Shown: positions 1 to 5,797 of the stretch, in pieces | Position numbering within the stretch: the first letter of the stretch is position 1 | Layout of the letters: each line of letters opens with the position of its first letter | NCBI GenBank assembly: GCA_020056895.1 | Contig: JAGVGV010000689.1 | Location: 1-6,607 of the forward strand | DNA length: 6,607 nucleotides | Source of the DNA: Deltaproteobacteria bacterium | GTDB taxonomy: Bacteria; Desulfobacterota; Desulfarculia; Adiutricales; JAGVGV01 | Reading direction: 5' to 3' | Notes under the pieces: model-generated | Told to the model about the DNA's origin: nothing | Databases searched by the model: none | The model's input: the letters and a program-made list of their open reading frames with translations, nothing else | Translations under genes and position numbers: made by a program

Positions 1-1004
1 CCGCCCGGATCCGGCTGGCCAAAAAAGCCGGCGGGGCGATCATGACCCTGGTCAAAAAAAATCTGAAGCCCAGGGAAATCGCCACCATGGCGGCCTTTCG
101 GAACGCCATCGCCGTGGATATGGCCCTTGGCTGTTCCACCAACACCGTGCTCCACGTTCCGGCGCTGGCCCATGAAGCGGGCCTGCGACTGGACCTTGAC
201 CTGTTCAACGAAATCAGCGCCCAAACGCCCCATCTGGTCAGCCTTTCCCCCGGCGGCCCCCATCACCTTCAGGACCTGGACCAGGCCGGCGGCGTGATGG
301 CCGTTATGGCGGATTTGTTCAAGGCCGGGTTGATCGACGGCGAAGTGATGACCTCGGCCGGGGTGCGGCTGAAAAGCCACCTTCGGGCGGCCAAGGCCAC
401 CAACCGGGCGGTGATCCGTGAATTTTCATCGCCGTACCACGCCGAAGGCGGCATCGCGATATTACGCGGCAACCTGGCTCCGGAAGGGGCGGTGGTCAAG
501 CAGTCGGCGGTGGCGCCGGAAATGATGCGGAGCCGAGGCAAGGCCCGAGTGTTCGACGGCGAGGAAGAAGCCGCCAAGGCCATTCTGGATGGCCGGATCC
601 GAGGCGGCGAGGTAGTGGTGATCCGGTACGAAGGCCCCAAGGGCGGTCCGGGCATGCGCGAAATGCTGACCCCCACCAGCACCATCGTGGGCATGGGCTT
701 GGGTTCCAGCGTGGCCCTGATCACGGACGGCCGTTTTTCCGGAGGCACCCAAGGGGCGGCCATTGGCCATGTTTCCCCAGAAGCGGCCGAAGGCGGCCCC
801 ATTGCCCTGGTGAGGGAAGGGGACCCCATCGCCATCGACATTCCCGGCCGGTCCATCACCCTGGAAGTGGATGAGGCGGAATTGGAAAGGCGGCGGGCGG
901 CTTTTACTCCTCCGCCGCTGAAAATCCGGGAAGGATACGCGGCCCGGTACGCCCGGCTGGTCACCTCCGGAGCCACGGGCGCGGTCTTTCGGGACGACTT
1001 TTAA
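1..1004 (+). CDS. ilvD: Dihydroxy-acid dehydratase IlvD, 3' part (5' end outside window)
   Basis: IlvD dehydrates 2,3-dihydroxy-3-methyl(valerate/butanoate) to the 2-oxo acids that precede isoleucine and valine, using an Fe-S cluster in the cytosol. The frame is open from base 3 and ends at TAA 1002-1004, giving 333 visible residues. The family is usually about 550-560 residues, so roughly the first 220 are missing, including the two upstream Cys ligands. The ATG at 42 is internal, because codons before it already read as IlvD (ARIRLAKKAGG). Visible family blocks are the AL-GCSTNTVLH segment (Cys codon 132-134), GGVMAVMADL, VVVIRYEGPKGGPGM, the signature ITDGRFSGGTQG whose Ser (codon 738-740) is the catalytic base in the family, and IGHVSPEAAEGGPIALV. 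The C-terminus is normal (RYARLVTSGATGAV). As I recall, E. coli IlvD has GGSTN where this one has GCSTN. Related sugar-acid dehydratases (Edd, xylonate type) share the fold, but the motifs fit IlvD best. Confidence 0.95.
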   Translation, partial: ARIRLAKKAGGAIMTLVKKNLKPREIATMAAFRNAIAVDMALGCSTNTVLHVPALAHEAGLRLDLDLFNEISAQTPHLVSLSPGGPHHLQDLDQAGGVMAVMADLFKAGLIDGEVMTSAGVRLKSHLRAAKATNRAVIREFSSPYHAEGGIAILRGNLAPEGAVVKQSAVAPEMMRSRGKARVFDGEEEAAKAILDGRIRGGEVVVIRYEGPKGGPGMREMLTPTSTIVGMGLGSSVALITDGRFSGGTQGAAIGHVSPEAAEGGPIALVREGDPIAIDIPGRSITLEVDEAELERRRAAFTPPPLKIREGYAARYARLVTSGATGAVFRDDF

Positions 1005-1143
1005 CCCGGAATCCGGGGCGCCCCCCCGCTGAAAACCAACGGCCTTCCGGCGTCGCCTCGCGGCCGGACTGGCCGTTGACCACCGGCCCCAAACACGGGC
1101 CGGGCCGGCGCCACCTGATGGATCGGCCCCAAGGGAGGCTTGA
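1005..1143. other. ilvD-methyltransferase intergenic region with two GC hairpins
   Basis: This 139-base gap has no gene. It holds two strong inverted repeats. The first pairs CAACGGCC (1037-1044) with GGCCGTTG (1071-1078), enclosing an inner pairing of TCCGGC (1046-1051) with GCCGGA (1063-1068). The second pairs CCGGCCC (1083-1089) with GGGCCGG (1097-1103) around a 7-base loop. Neither is followed by a run of T. They may stop or pause transcription after ilvD, or protect its mRNA 3' end, but they are not canonical intrinsic terminators. I see no convincing promoter for the methyltransferase here. Confidence 0.5.
1131..1138 (+). promoter_or_regulatory. Ribosome binding site setting the TTG start of the methyltransferase
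   Basis: AAGGGAGG lies 5 bases before TTG at 1144. It is a near-perfect Shine-Dalgarno sequence. It decides for the rare TTG start, since no ATG or GTG precedes the conserved part of the protein in this frame at a similar distance from a good site. Confidence 0.75.
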
Positions 1144-1974
1144 TTGTCGTCCTTCGACCGGGAGACCGCCCAGAGGCTCGATGCCTGGGGCCAGAGCCAC
1201 GCCGGACGGCGGGCGTTGGGCTTCGAGCAGGCATTCATCGGCCGTCTGCTCCGGCCCCGGTCCGGAGAACGGCTGCTGGATGTGGGGTGCGGCGCGGGGT
1301 TTCAACTGGAATCCTTCCGCGGAGGGGGCTTGGCCGTTACCGGACTGGACCCTTCGCCGGCCATGCTCGACCTGGCCCGAATTCGTTTGGGAGGGGGACC
1401 CGAACTGATCCCCGGTCGGGCCGAAGACCTGCCTTTTGAAGACAATGCCTTTGACGTGGTCACCATGATCCACTGCCTGGAACACGTGGACGATCCCCTG
1501 GCCGCGCTCGCCGAAGCCGCCCGGGTGGCTCGGGAACGGGTGTTCGTGGCCGTGACCAACCGCTGGTCCCTGGCCGCCATGGGCTGGGCGGTCAAGAATT
1601 TCGCCCGGCGCGACCGATGCCGGCCGCGAAGGTACTACAGCCCCTGGGAACTGGCCCGGCTCTGGCGGCGGGCCGTGGGAACGCCTCCGGCCCGAATCCG
1701 AACCCTGGGCCTTCTCCCCCCCCGGTTCCTGGGATGGACGCAAGGGATGGAAAACGTCCCCCTGCTCTGGAGAAATCCTTTTGGACATTTCATCGGCATG
1801 GTGGCGTACCTAACCTACCCCTTCCGGCCCCGGCCCCTGATCCTGCCGGTCCGAATCAAACTCGGGCCCTCCCGGGTGTCCGCGACCCCCACGCCTACCG
1901 GCCGGGTGGTCGCCGGAAGGAAAGGGGATACTGGCGGCGCCGACCGGCCCGCGACCTGGGGGTGGAATCCATGA
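1144..1974 (+). CDS. Class I SAM-dependent methyltransferase (Methyltransf_11 type), substrate unknown
   Basis: 276 residues, soluble, starting at TTG with a strong Shine-Dalgarno. A Rossmann-type methyltransferase core is visible. Motif I is LLDVGCGAG (residues 44-52), which binds the SAM methionine and adenosine moiety. GLDPSPAML (67-75) carries Asp69, the acidic residue expected to contact the ribose. GRAEDLPFEDNAFDVVTM (91-108) is the motif II/III region, followed by HCLEHVDDP (110-118), typical of ubiquinone/menaquinone-type and small-molecule methyltransferases. The fold ends near residue 230. The last 40 or so residues are rich in Pro, Thr, Arg and Gly and show no recognisable domain. 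The TGA stop overlaps the ATG of the next gene (ATGA, 1971-1974), so the two are probably translationally coupled. The substrate cannot be read from the sequence; small molecule, lipid or protein are all possible. Confidence 0.88.
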   Translation: MSSFDRETAQRLDAWGQSHAGRRALGFEQAFIGRLLRPRSGERLLDVGCGAGFQLESFRGGGLAVTGLDPSPAMLDLARIRLGGGPELIPGRAEDLPFEDNAFDVVTMIHCLEHVDDPLAALAEAARVARERVFVAVTNRWSLAAMGWAVKNFARRDRCRPRRYYSPWELARLWRRAVGTPPARIRTLGLLPPRFLGWTQGMENVPLLWRNPFGHFIGMVAYLTYPFRPRPLILPVRIKLGPSRVSATPTPTGRVVAGRKGDTGGADRPATWGWNP

Positions 1975-2981
1975 AAGAAGCCTTGTTGTGGGAACCCGCC
2001 GACGGCCAGAAGGTCGTCTGCCGCCTTTGCGCCCACGAATGCGTGATTTTCCCCGGCCTGACGGGCATCTGCCGTGTCCGGCAGAACGACGGCGGCCGGC
2101 TGTTTTCCCGGGTGTACGGCCACGCCGTTTCGGCCAACGTGGACCCCATCGAGAAAAAGCCTTTGTTCCATTTCCTGCCCGGTTCCCGGTCCATGTCCAT
2201 CGCCACCGCGGGTTGCAATTTCACCTGCGACCATTGCCAAAACTGGGAAATATCGCAGATGCTCCGCATCAAGAACCGGGTGGCCGGCCAATACCTGCCT
2301 CCGGAAGAAGTGGTGGCCGAAGCCCGGCGGCATCAGGCGGCGTCCATTTCGTACACCTATACCGAGCCCACGGTTTTTTTCGAATACGCGCTGGATATTG
2401 CCCAGTTGGCTTCGGCCAGCGGAATCCGGAACGTATTCGTAACCAATGGGTTCATGTCCGCCCGGGCTCTGGAAACCATCGGCCCGGACCTCCACGCGGC
2501 CAACGTGGACCTCAAAGCCTTTACCGACGATTTTTATAAAAAAGTCTGCGGCGCCCGGCTCGAACCGGTCAAGGAGACCATCGCCCGGATGTGGGCGGCC
2601 GGCATCTGGGTGGAAGTGACCACGCTGTTGATTCCGGGGTACAATGACGACGAAGCCGAGCTGGAAGCCCTGGCCGCCTGGCTGGCTGGCATCAGCCCCG
2701 ATATTCCCTGGCATGTCAGCCGGTTTCACCCCACCTTCCGCCTGACCGAAGCGCCCCTTACGCCCCGGAACCGGATCGACCGGGCCCGGGCCATCGGCCG
2801 CGCAGCCGGCATCCGGTATGTGTATTCGGGCAATGTACGGGGGGACGAAGGCGAAAAAACCGTTTGCCATCACTGCGGCGCGGGGCTGGTGGACCGATTC
2901 GGGTTCGTCGTGGCGGCCAACCGGTTGCGGGATGGCGCCTGCCCCGATTGCCAAACGCCCGTCGCCGGCCGGTGGAGGTGA
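1971..2981 (+). CDS. amrS: Radical SAM enzyme of the AmmeMemoRadiSam / PflA-like family
   Basis: 336 residues, cytosolic. This length is normal for the AmmeMemoRadiSam-system radical SAM enzyme, a family related to pyruvate formate-lyase activase. The frame is open upstream to 1617, but ATG 1971 is chosen because the conserved protein begins there, it overlaps the previous stop as ATGA, and a purine-rich GGGGGTGGA (1958-1966) precedes it. Domains in order: an N-terminal Cys cluster C17-x2-C20-x3-C24-x9-C34 (CRLCAHEC...GICRVRQN), a likely metal site; the radical SAM motif C82-NFT-C86-DH-C89, which holds the 4Fe-4S cluster that cleaves SAM; TIM-barrel landmarks SYTYTEP, VTNGF, VDLKAF and LIPGYND; and a C-terminal zinc-ribbon-like site C299-x2-C302 with C324-x2-C327. 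The in vivo substrate is not firmly established, as far as I know. The partner proteins (Memo, AMMECR1) are not encoded in the window. The symbol follows the family name and is not a genetic proof. Confidence 0.88.
   Translation: MKEALLWEPADGQKVVCRLCAHECVIFPGLTGICRVRQNDGGRLFSRVYGHAVSANVDPIEKKPLFHFLPGSRSMSIATAGCNFTCDHCQNWEISQMLRIKNRVAGQYLPPEEVVAEARRHQAASISYTYTEPTVFFEYALDIAQLASASGIRNVFVTNGFMSARALETIGPDLHAANVDLKAFTDDFYKKVCGARLEPVKETIARMWAAGIWVEVTTLLIPGYNDDEAELEALAAWLAGISPDIPWHVSRFHPTFRLTEAPLTPRNRIDRARAIGRAAGIRYVYSGNVRGDEGEKTVCHHCGAGLVDRFGFVVAANRLRDGACPDCQTPVAGRWR
2974..2978 (+). promoter_or_regulatory. Ribosome binding site for radC (GTG start)
   Basis: GGAGG lies inside the last codons of the radical SAM gene, 9 bases before GTG 2988. 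It supports the GTG start. That start keeps the conserved N-terminal GHRQRLKDKF segment of RadC proteins, which any later start would cut away. Confidence 0.7.
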
Positions 2982-2987
2982 CCCTTC

Positions 2988-3719
2988 GTGCCAGGCGCCA
3001 CGGATGCGAAGTCGGGCCATCGGCAACGGTTGAAAGACAAATTTCTGGCGGATGGCCTTTCCAAATTCACGCACGAAGAAATCGTGGAACTGCTCCTGGC
3101 CTTCGGCACCCCCCGAAAGGATACCAAGCTGGCCGCCCGGGCCCTGCTCCAGAAAATGGGGTCCATCCGGGCGGTGTTTGAAGCCTCGCCTCTGGAACTG
3201 GCGACGGTGGAGGGGGTGGGGCGGAGCAACATCGTAGCCATCAAATTCATCGACGCCGTGGCCGGCCAGTACTTGGAACAGCGGCTTTTGGGCCACGATT
3301 ATCTGCTTAGTTCCAAAAAAGTCTTCCAATACCTCCGGCACCATATGGAAAACCTGGGCAAGGAGGTTTTCAAGGTCATTTACCTTGACAGCGCGGGCGG
3401 CGTTTTGGCCCTTGAAGACGGCGGCCGCGGCACCGTGGATACGGCCGATGTTCACCCCCGCGAGGTGATCGAACGGGCTCTGGCCCACCGGGCGGTGGGG
3501 TTGGTCTTCGCCCACAACCATCCTTCGGGCCGGATCGAACCTTCGCCGGCCGATTACCGCATGACCCGCCGGTTGATCCATGCCGCTTACCTGGTGGAAA
3601 TGAAGGTGTACGATCACCTGATCGTGGGCAAGGGCGAAGACTACTACAGCTTTCGGGATCATGGCCACTTGGCCCGGTTCGAGTACGAAATCAACCATTT
3701 TTACAACACCCGGGGGTGA
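2988..3719 (+). CDS. radC: RadC-family JAB/MPN domain protein (UPF0758)
   Basis: 243 residues starting at GTG, close to the usual 220-230 of the family. The N-terminal part begins with GHRQRLKDKFL (10-20) and carries a helix-hairpin-helix-like segment, LATVEGVGRSNIVAIK (71-86), which could contact DNA. The C-terminal JAB/MPN domain has the complete JAMM metal motif: H176-N-H178, seven residues, S186-x2-D189 (HNHPSG...PSPAD). E126 in KEVFKVIYLD is the candidate upstream Glu. All expected zinc ligands are present, so the site looks intact. RadC was once linked to DNA repair, but that role was withdrawn; family members are often found near mobile elements or as housekeeping genes, and the biochemical function is unsettled. 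It follows the radical SAM gene by only 6 bases, so it should be co-transcribed. Nothing here ties it to a mobile element. Confidence 0.93.
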   Translation: MPGATDAKSGHRQRLKDKFLADGLSKFTHEEIVELLLAFGTPRKDTKLAARALLQKMGSIRAVFEASPLELATVEGVGRSNIVAIKFIDAVAGQYLEQRLLGHDYLLSSKKVFQYLRHHMENLGKEVFKVIYLDSAGGVLALEDGGRGTVDTADVHPREVIERALAHRAVGLVFAHNHPSGRIEPSPADYRMTRRLIHAAYLVEMKVYDHLIVGKGEDYYSFRDHGHLARFEYEINHFYNTRG

Positions 3720-3814
3720 CGGGGCCGGGTGGGACGTGTTCGCGGCGAAGCATGAACCAAGCGGTTGAGCGAGGCGGCCGGCTCCGGCTCATGGATCGCG
3801 AGGGAACCAAGGGC

Positions 3815-3842
3815 GTTTCGTAACGGCTCCGTTCGGCGAAAC
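3815..3842 (+). other. Nested hairpin downstream of radC
   Basis: GTTTCG (3815-3820) pairs with CGAAAC (3837-3842). Inside it, AACG (3822-3825) pairs with CGTT (3830-3833) around the loop GCTC. That gives ten base pairs with a small asymmetric internal loop. There is no T-tract after it, so it is not a textbook intrinsic terminator. It lies about 95 bases after the radC stop and before the predicted cheX promoter, a position suited to 3'-end formation. Confidence 0.35.
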
Positions 3843-3884
3843 CACCCATTTGGAAGGAAACTTGGGATAAAGCCGGGCTAGCTC

Positions 3885-3913
3885 TTGCGCCGTCCGCCTG
3901 ATCCCATTACAAT
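3885..3913 (+). promoter_or_regulatory. Candidate sigma70-type promoter for the cheX-kinase-regulator operon
   Basis: A -35-like TTGCGC (3885-3890), a 17-base spacer and a -10-like TACAAT (3908-3913, five of six consensus bases) precede a predicted transcription start near 3920. This would give a leader of about 137 bases before cheX. It is the only AT-rich hexamer pair with ideal spacing that I found in this GC-rich gap. The -35 matches only at TTG. The call rests on sequence alone. Confidence 0.45.
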
Positions 3914-4043
3914 CAAAGAGATTGGAAACCGATCGGAAAACCGGCGGCCCGCCTTGGGGGGACACGAGCGTTCCCGGATCACCTCCCAGCGGCCCCGGGG
4001 GTCGTTTGGGTCGTCCTTCTCCGGACCAACGCTTCCATCCGCC

Positions 4044-4048
4044 AGGAG
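4044..4048 (+). promoter_or_regulatory. Ribosome binding site setting the cheX start
   Basis: AGGAG lies 8 bases before ATG 4057. It decides against the in-frame upstream ATG at 3922. That ATG would add 45 residues of unconserved Pro/Gly/Arg-rich sequence and sits almost on the predicted transcription start. Confidence 0.75.
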
Positions 4049-4056
4049 TGCTTTAT

Positions 4057-4518
4057 ATGGACGTTCGCTACATCAATCCCTTTCTCCAGGGTACACTCAA
4101 CGTGCTCAAAACGATGGCCTTTTTGGAGATTAAGCCGGGAAAGCCTTTCCTCAAGAAGGATCAGGTGGCCCAGGGCGATGTTTCGGGGATCATCGGGTTG
4201 ACCGGTGAAGCCACCGGATCACTGTCCGTCACCTTCAACTTCCTGCTCATTAAAAAAATCATGATGAACATGCTGGGCGAGGAAATCGACGAAGTGACCA
4301 ACGATGTCCGCGACGCCGTGGGTGAACTCACCAATATGATCTCGGGCGACGCCCGAAGGCTGTTGCAACAGGAAGGTTTGAGTCTGGCCGCGGCCATTCC
4401 CACCATCGTGGCCGGCGCCAACCACACCATCAAACATGTCGTGTCCGGGCCGATCATCGTCATTCCTTTCTCCACGGATGATGGCGGCAAGGTCACCGTG
4501 GAAGTCAGCCTGAAGTAA
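4057..4518 (+). CDS. cheX: CheX-family CheY-phosphate phosphatase
   Basis: 153 residues, the usual length of a stand-alone CheX. CheX proteins dephosphorylate CheY-type receiver domains in the cytosol, and some act outside chemotaxis. The protein opens with YINPFLQGTLNVLKTM, the helix typical of the family. It has the phosphatase motif D86-x3-E90-x2-N93 (DAVGELTN); Glu and Asn are the residues that insert into the receiver active site in CheC/CheX/FliY proteins. Only one such motif is present, as in CheX and unlike the two of many CheC proteins. The alternating beta strands after it (GPIIVIPFST, GKVTVEVSLK) complete the fold. It is the first gene of the signalling operon, 19 bases before the kinase. 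No cheA, cheW or mcp is in the window, so the likely client is the REC-TPR protein at 5790. That pairing is inference from position. Confidence 0.88.
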   Translation: MDVRYINPFLQGTLNVLKTMAFLEIKPGKPFLKKDQVAQGDVSGIIGLTGEATGSLSVTFNFLLIKKIMMNMLGEEIDEVTNDVRDAVGELTNMISGDARRLLQQEGLSLAAAIPTIVAGANHTIKHVVSGPIIVIPFSTDDGGKVTVEVSLK

Positions 4519-4537
4519 GCAATCGGAAAGGCCGCTC

Positions 4538-5797
4538 ATGGAATCCGCCACCGCCCAAATGGACCCCCAAGTGGTCCAGATGATCGCAGCCAGCCGGGAT
4601 AAGTTCCGGGCTCTGGTGGACGGCATGGACGACGACATCATGTCCGTTGATGCCGGGTTCCGAGTGGTGACCGTCAATAAAGCCTTGGCTCTTCGCTTGA
4701 ATCTTCATCCTCGCGAAGTGGTGGGCCGGCTCTGCCACGAAGTTCTTCACGGCATGGCGGAGCCCTGTTCCCACGACGGGCGGCGGTGCCCCGTGCCCAT
4801 GGCCCGGGCCACTCACCAGGTACAGGTCGAAATCCACCAGCAGCCCGATCCCGAGCCCGACGCGCCCGGCCCCCGGTTCATGGAAGTCCGGGCCATGCCG
4901 GTGCCTGGCTCCAACGACCACGGCGATGAAACCATTGTGGTCCGCCGGGACGTGACCCCGCAAAAACGGGCCGAACAACAACTCAAGGATTACAGCCAGC
5001 ACCTGGAATACGAAGTGGCCCGCCGCACCACGCAGCTTCGTCAGGCCAACGAGGAACTCACCCGGGCCAACGAGGAACTCCTGGCGCTTCAACGGCTCAA
5101 GGAAGACCTGATCCATATGGTCGTCCACGATCTCAAGGGCCCCCTGGCCGAAATCCAGGCCAATCTGGCCATGGCGGCCACATCGACCACGGAGGCTTTT
5201 CAGGCCGAAGTTCTGGACGCGGCCCGGCTGGGCAGCAATGATCTGGAACGGATGATCCTGAATCTTTTGGATGTGAGCCGGCTGGAGGAAAACCGAATTT
5301 TCATTGAAGCCCAAGAGCTGAACCCGGCGGCCTTCGTCAAGGAAATCCTGGACCGGCACGACCCCCTGGCCAAACTGCACGAGGTTCAAATGAGCCTCGA
5401 CGTGCCGCTTTCGGCGCCGGCTGTTTACGCCGATCCGATTCTACTAAGGCGGGTGTTCAACAACCTGTTGCACAACGCCTTGGATCACACGCCCGAAGGG
5501 GGCCGGATCAACGTGGGGCTGGAATGGAACGACGATGAATTCCAGTTCCTCGTTCAGGACACCGGTAAGGGGATTCCCAAGGAATTCCACGAAAAAATAT
5601 TCGAAAAATTTTCCCAGGGCGACCGGGGACGTCCCAAAACCGGTTCCGGTCTGGGGCTGACCTTCTGCCGCCTGGCCATAACCGCCCACGGCGGACGCAT
5701 TTGGGTGGAAAGCGAACCCGGCCGAGGCAGCCGGTTCCTGTTCACCATTCCCCGGCCCAATACCTTGGAAGGAGCACCCGAAACCATCGATGAGTGA
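4538..5797 (+). CDS. Soluble PAS-domain sensor histidine kinase (HisKA-HATPase)
   Basis: 419 residues with no membrane segment or signal peptide, so it should sense a cytosolic cue. ATG 4538 has GGAAAG 7 bases upstream. Domains in order: a PAS domain (about 20-140) starting at FRALVDGMDDDIMSVD and ending with the PAC-like RRDVTPQKRAEQQL; a coiled-coil linker (about 145-190) with heptads RQANEEL and TRANEEL; a HisKA dimerisation helix with phosphoacceptor H197 (HDLKGPL); and an HATPase_c domain with N box NNLLHNALDH (N309, N313), G1 box DTGKGI (341-346), F box FEKFSQGD and G2 box GSGLGL (369-374). The kinase looks catalytically complete. Two oddities stand out. The PAS carries a Cys/His cluster C66-H67-x3-H71-x5-C77-x6-C84-P that could bind metal or a cofactor. 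The residue four after H197 is Gly, where kinases with phosphatase activity usually have Thr or Asn. The stop overlaps the next gene's start by 8 bases. Confidence 0.93.
   Translation: MESATAQMDPQVVQMIAASRDKFRALVDGMDDDIMSVDAGFRVVTVNKALALRLNLHPREVVGRLCHEVLHGMAEPCSHDGRRCPVPMARATHQVQVEIHQQPDPEPDAPGPRFMEVRAMPVPGSNDHGDETIVVRRDVTPQKRAEQQLKDYSQHLEYEVARRTTQLRQANEELTRANEELLALQRLKEDLIHMVVHDLKGPLAEIQANLAMAATSTTEAFQAEVLDAARLGSNDLERMILNLLDVSRLEENRIFIEAQELNPAAFVKEILDRHDPLAKLHEVQMSLDVPLSAPAVYADPILLRRVFNNLLHNALDHTPEGGRINVGLEWNDDEFQFLVQDTGKGIPKEFHEKIFEKFSQGDRGRPKTGSGLGLTFCRLAITAHGGRIWVESEPGRGSRFLFTIPRPNTLEGAPETIDE
5044..5080 (+). repeat. Tandem heptad repeat in the kinase linker
   Basis: GGCCAACGAGGAACTC occurs exactly at 5044-5059 and 5065-5080, a period of 21 bases or seven codons. 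It encodes ANEEL twice in the heptads of a coiled-coil signalling helix between PAS and HisKA. Identity at the DNA level, third codon positions included, suggests a recent 21-base duplication of one coiled-coil heptad. Confidence 0.8.
5767..5774 (+). promoter_or_regulatory. Distant Shine-Dalgarno before the response regulator
   Basis: GGAAGGAG is a strong ribosome-binding sequence but lies 15 bases before ATG 5790, farther than the usual 5-10. No in-frame start codon lies between them. The gene also overlaps the kinase stop (ATGAGTGA, 5790-5797), so ribosomes ending the kinase may re-initiate here. Confidence 0.5.

Larger units (their letters stand above)
3720..4056. other. Long intergenic region between radC and cheX
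   Basis: These 337 bases hold no convincing gene. Open frames running through them (for example from ATG 3922 in the cheX frame, and one spanning 3885-4133) lack Shine-Dalgarno sites and recognisable protein. Visible elements are a nested hairpin at 3815-3842, a sigma70-like promoter at 3885-3913, an 8-base palindrome CCGATCGG at 3929-3936 flanked by GGAAACC and GGAAAACC just after the predicted transcription start, and the direct repeat GGGTCGT-TT-GGGTCGT near 4000-4015. No known riboswitch core was recognised. Confidence 0.6.

Noticed and set aside
42..44. ATG at 42 as the true ilvD start
   Set aside because: The codons before it already encode IlvD sequence, so it is an internal methionine of a gene that begins upstream.
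54..61. Run of eight A's inside ilvD as a slippery site
   Set aside because: It encodes Lys-Lys-Asn in a normal ilvD frame that continues correctly; nothing suggests an alternative product.
1076..1104. TTGACC as a -35 box for the methyltransferase operon
   Set aside because: The position 17 bases downstream is GCCGGG with no -10-like sequence, and the TTG is part of a hairpin stem.
1617..1970. Upstream extension of the radical SAM frame
   Set aside because: It runs inside the methyltransferase gene, and its translation is Pro/Arg-rich and unlike the family; ATG 1971 begins the conserved protein.
1815..3698. 627-codon open frame on the minus strand, antisense to the radical SAM gene and radC
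   Set aside because: It is a shadow created by GC-rich codons. The opposite strand has complete catalytic motifs for two known families, and the antisense protein shows no recognisable domain.
3875..3888. GG-N10-GC as a sigma54 promoter before cheX
   Set aside because: Only the invariant bases and a TTGC match; the -24 element around them is unlike TGGCAC, so chance is likely in GC-rich DNA.
3922..4056. In-frame upstream start for cheX giving a 198-residue protein
   Set aside because: The extra 45 residues are unlike CheX, there is no ribosome binding site before it, and it lies almost at the predicted transcription start.
3720..4056. Riboswitch, tRNA or small RNA gene in the long gap
   Set aside because: No cloverleaf, c-di-GMP, cobalamin or similar conserved core could be recognised by eye; only simple hairpins were seen.
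4505..5389. Long minus-strand open frame across the histidine kinase
   Set aside because: It mirrors the kinase coding bias; the + strand holds the full H, N, G1 and G2 boxes.
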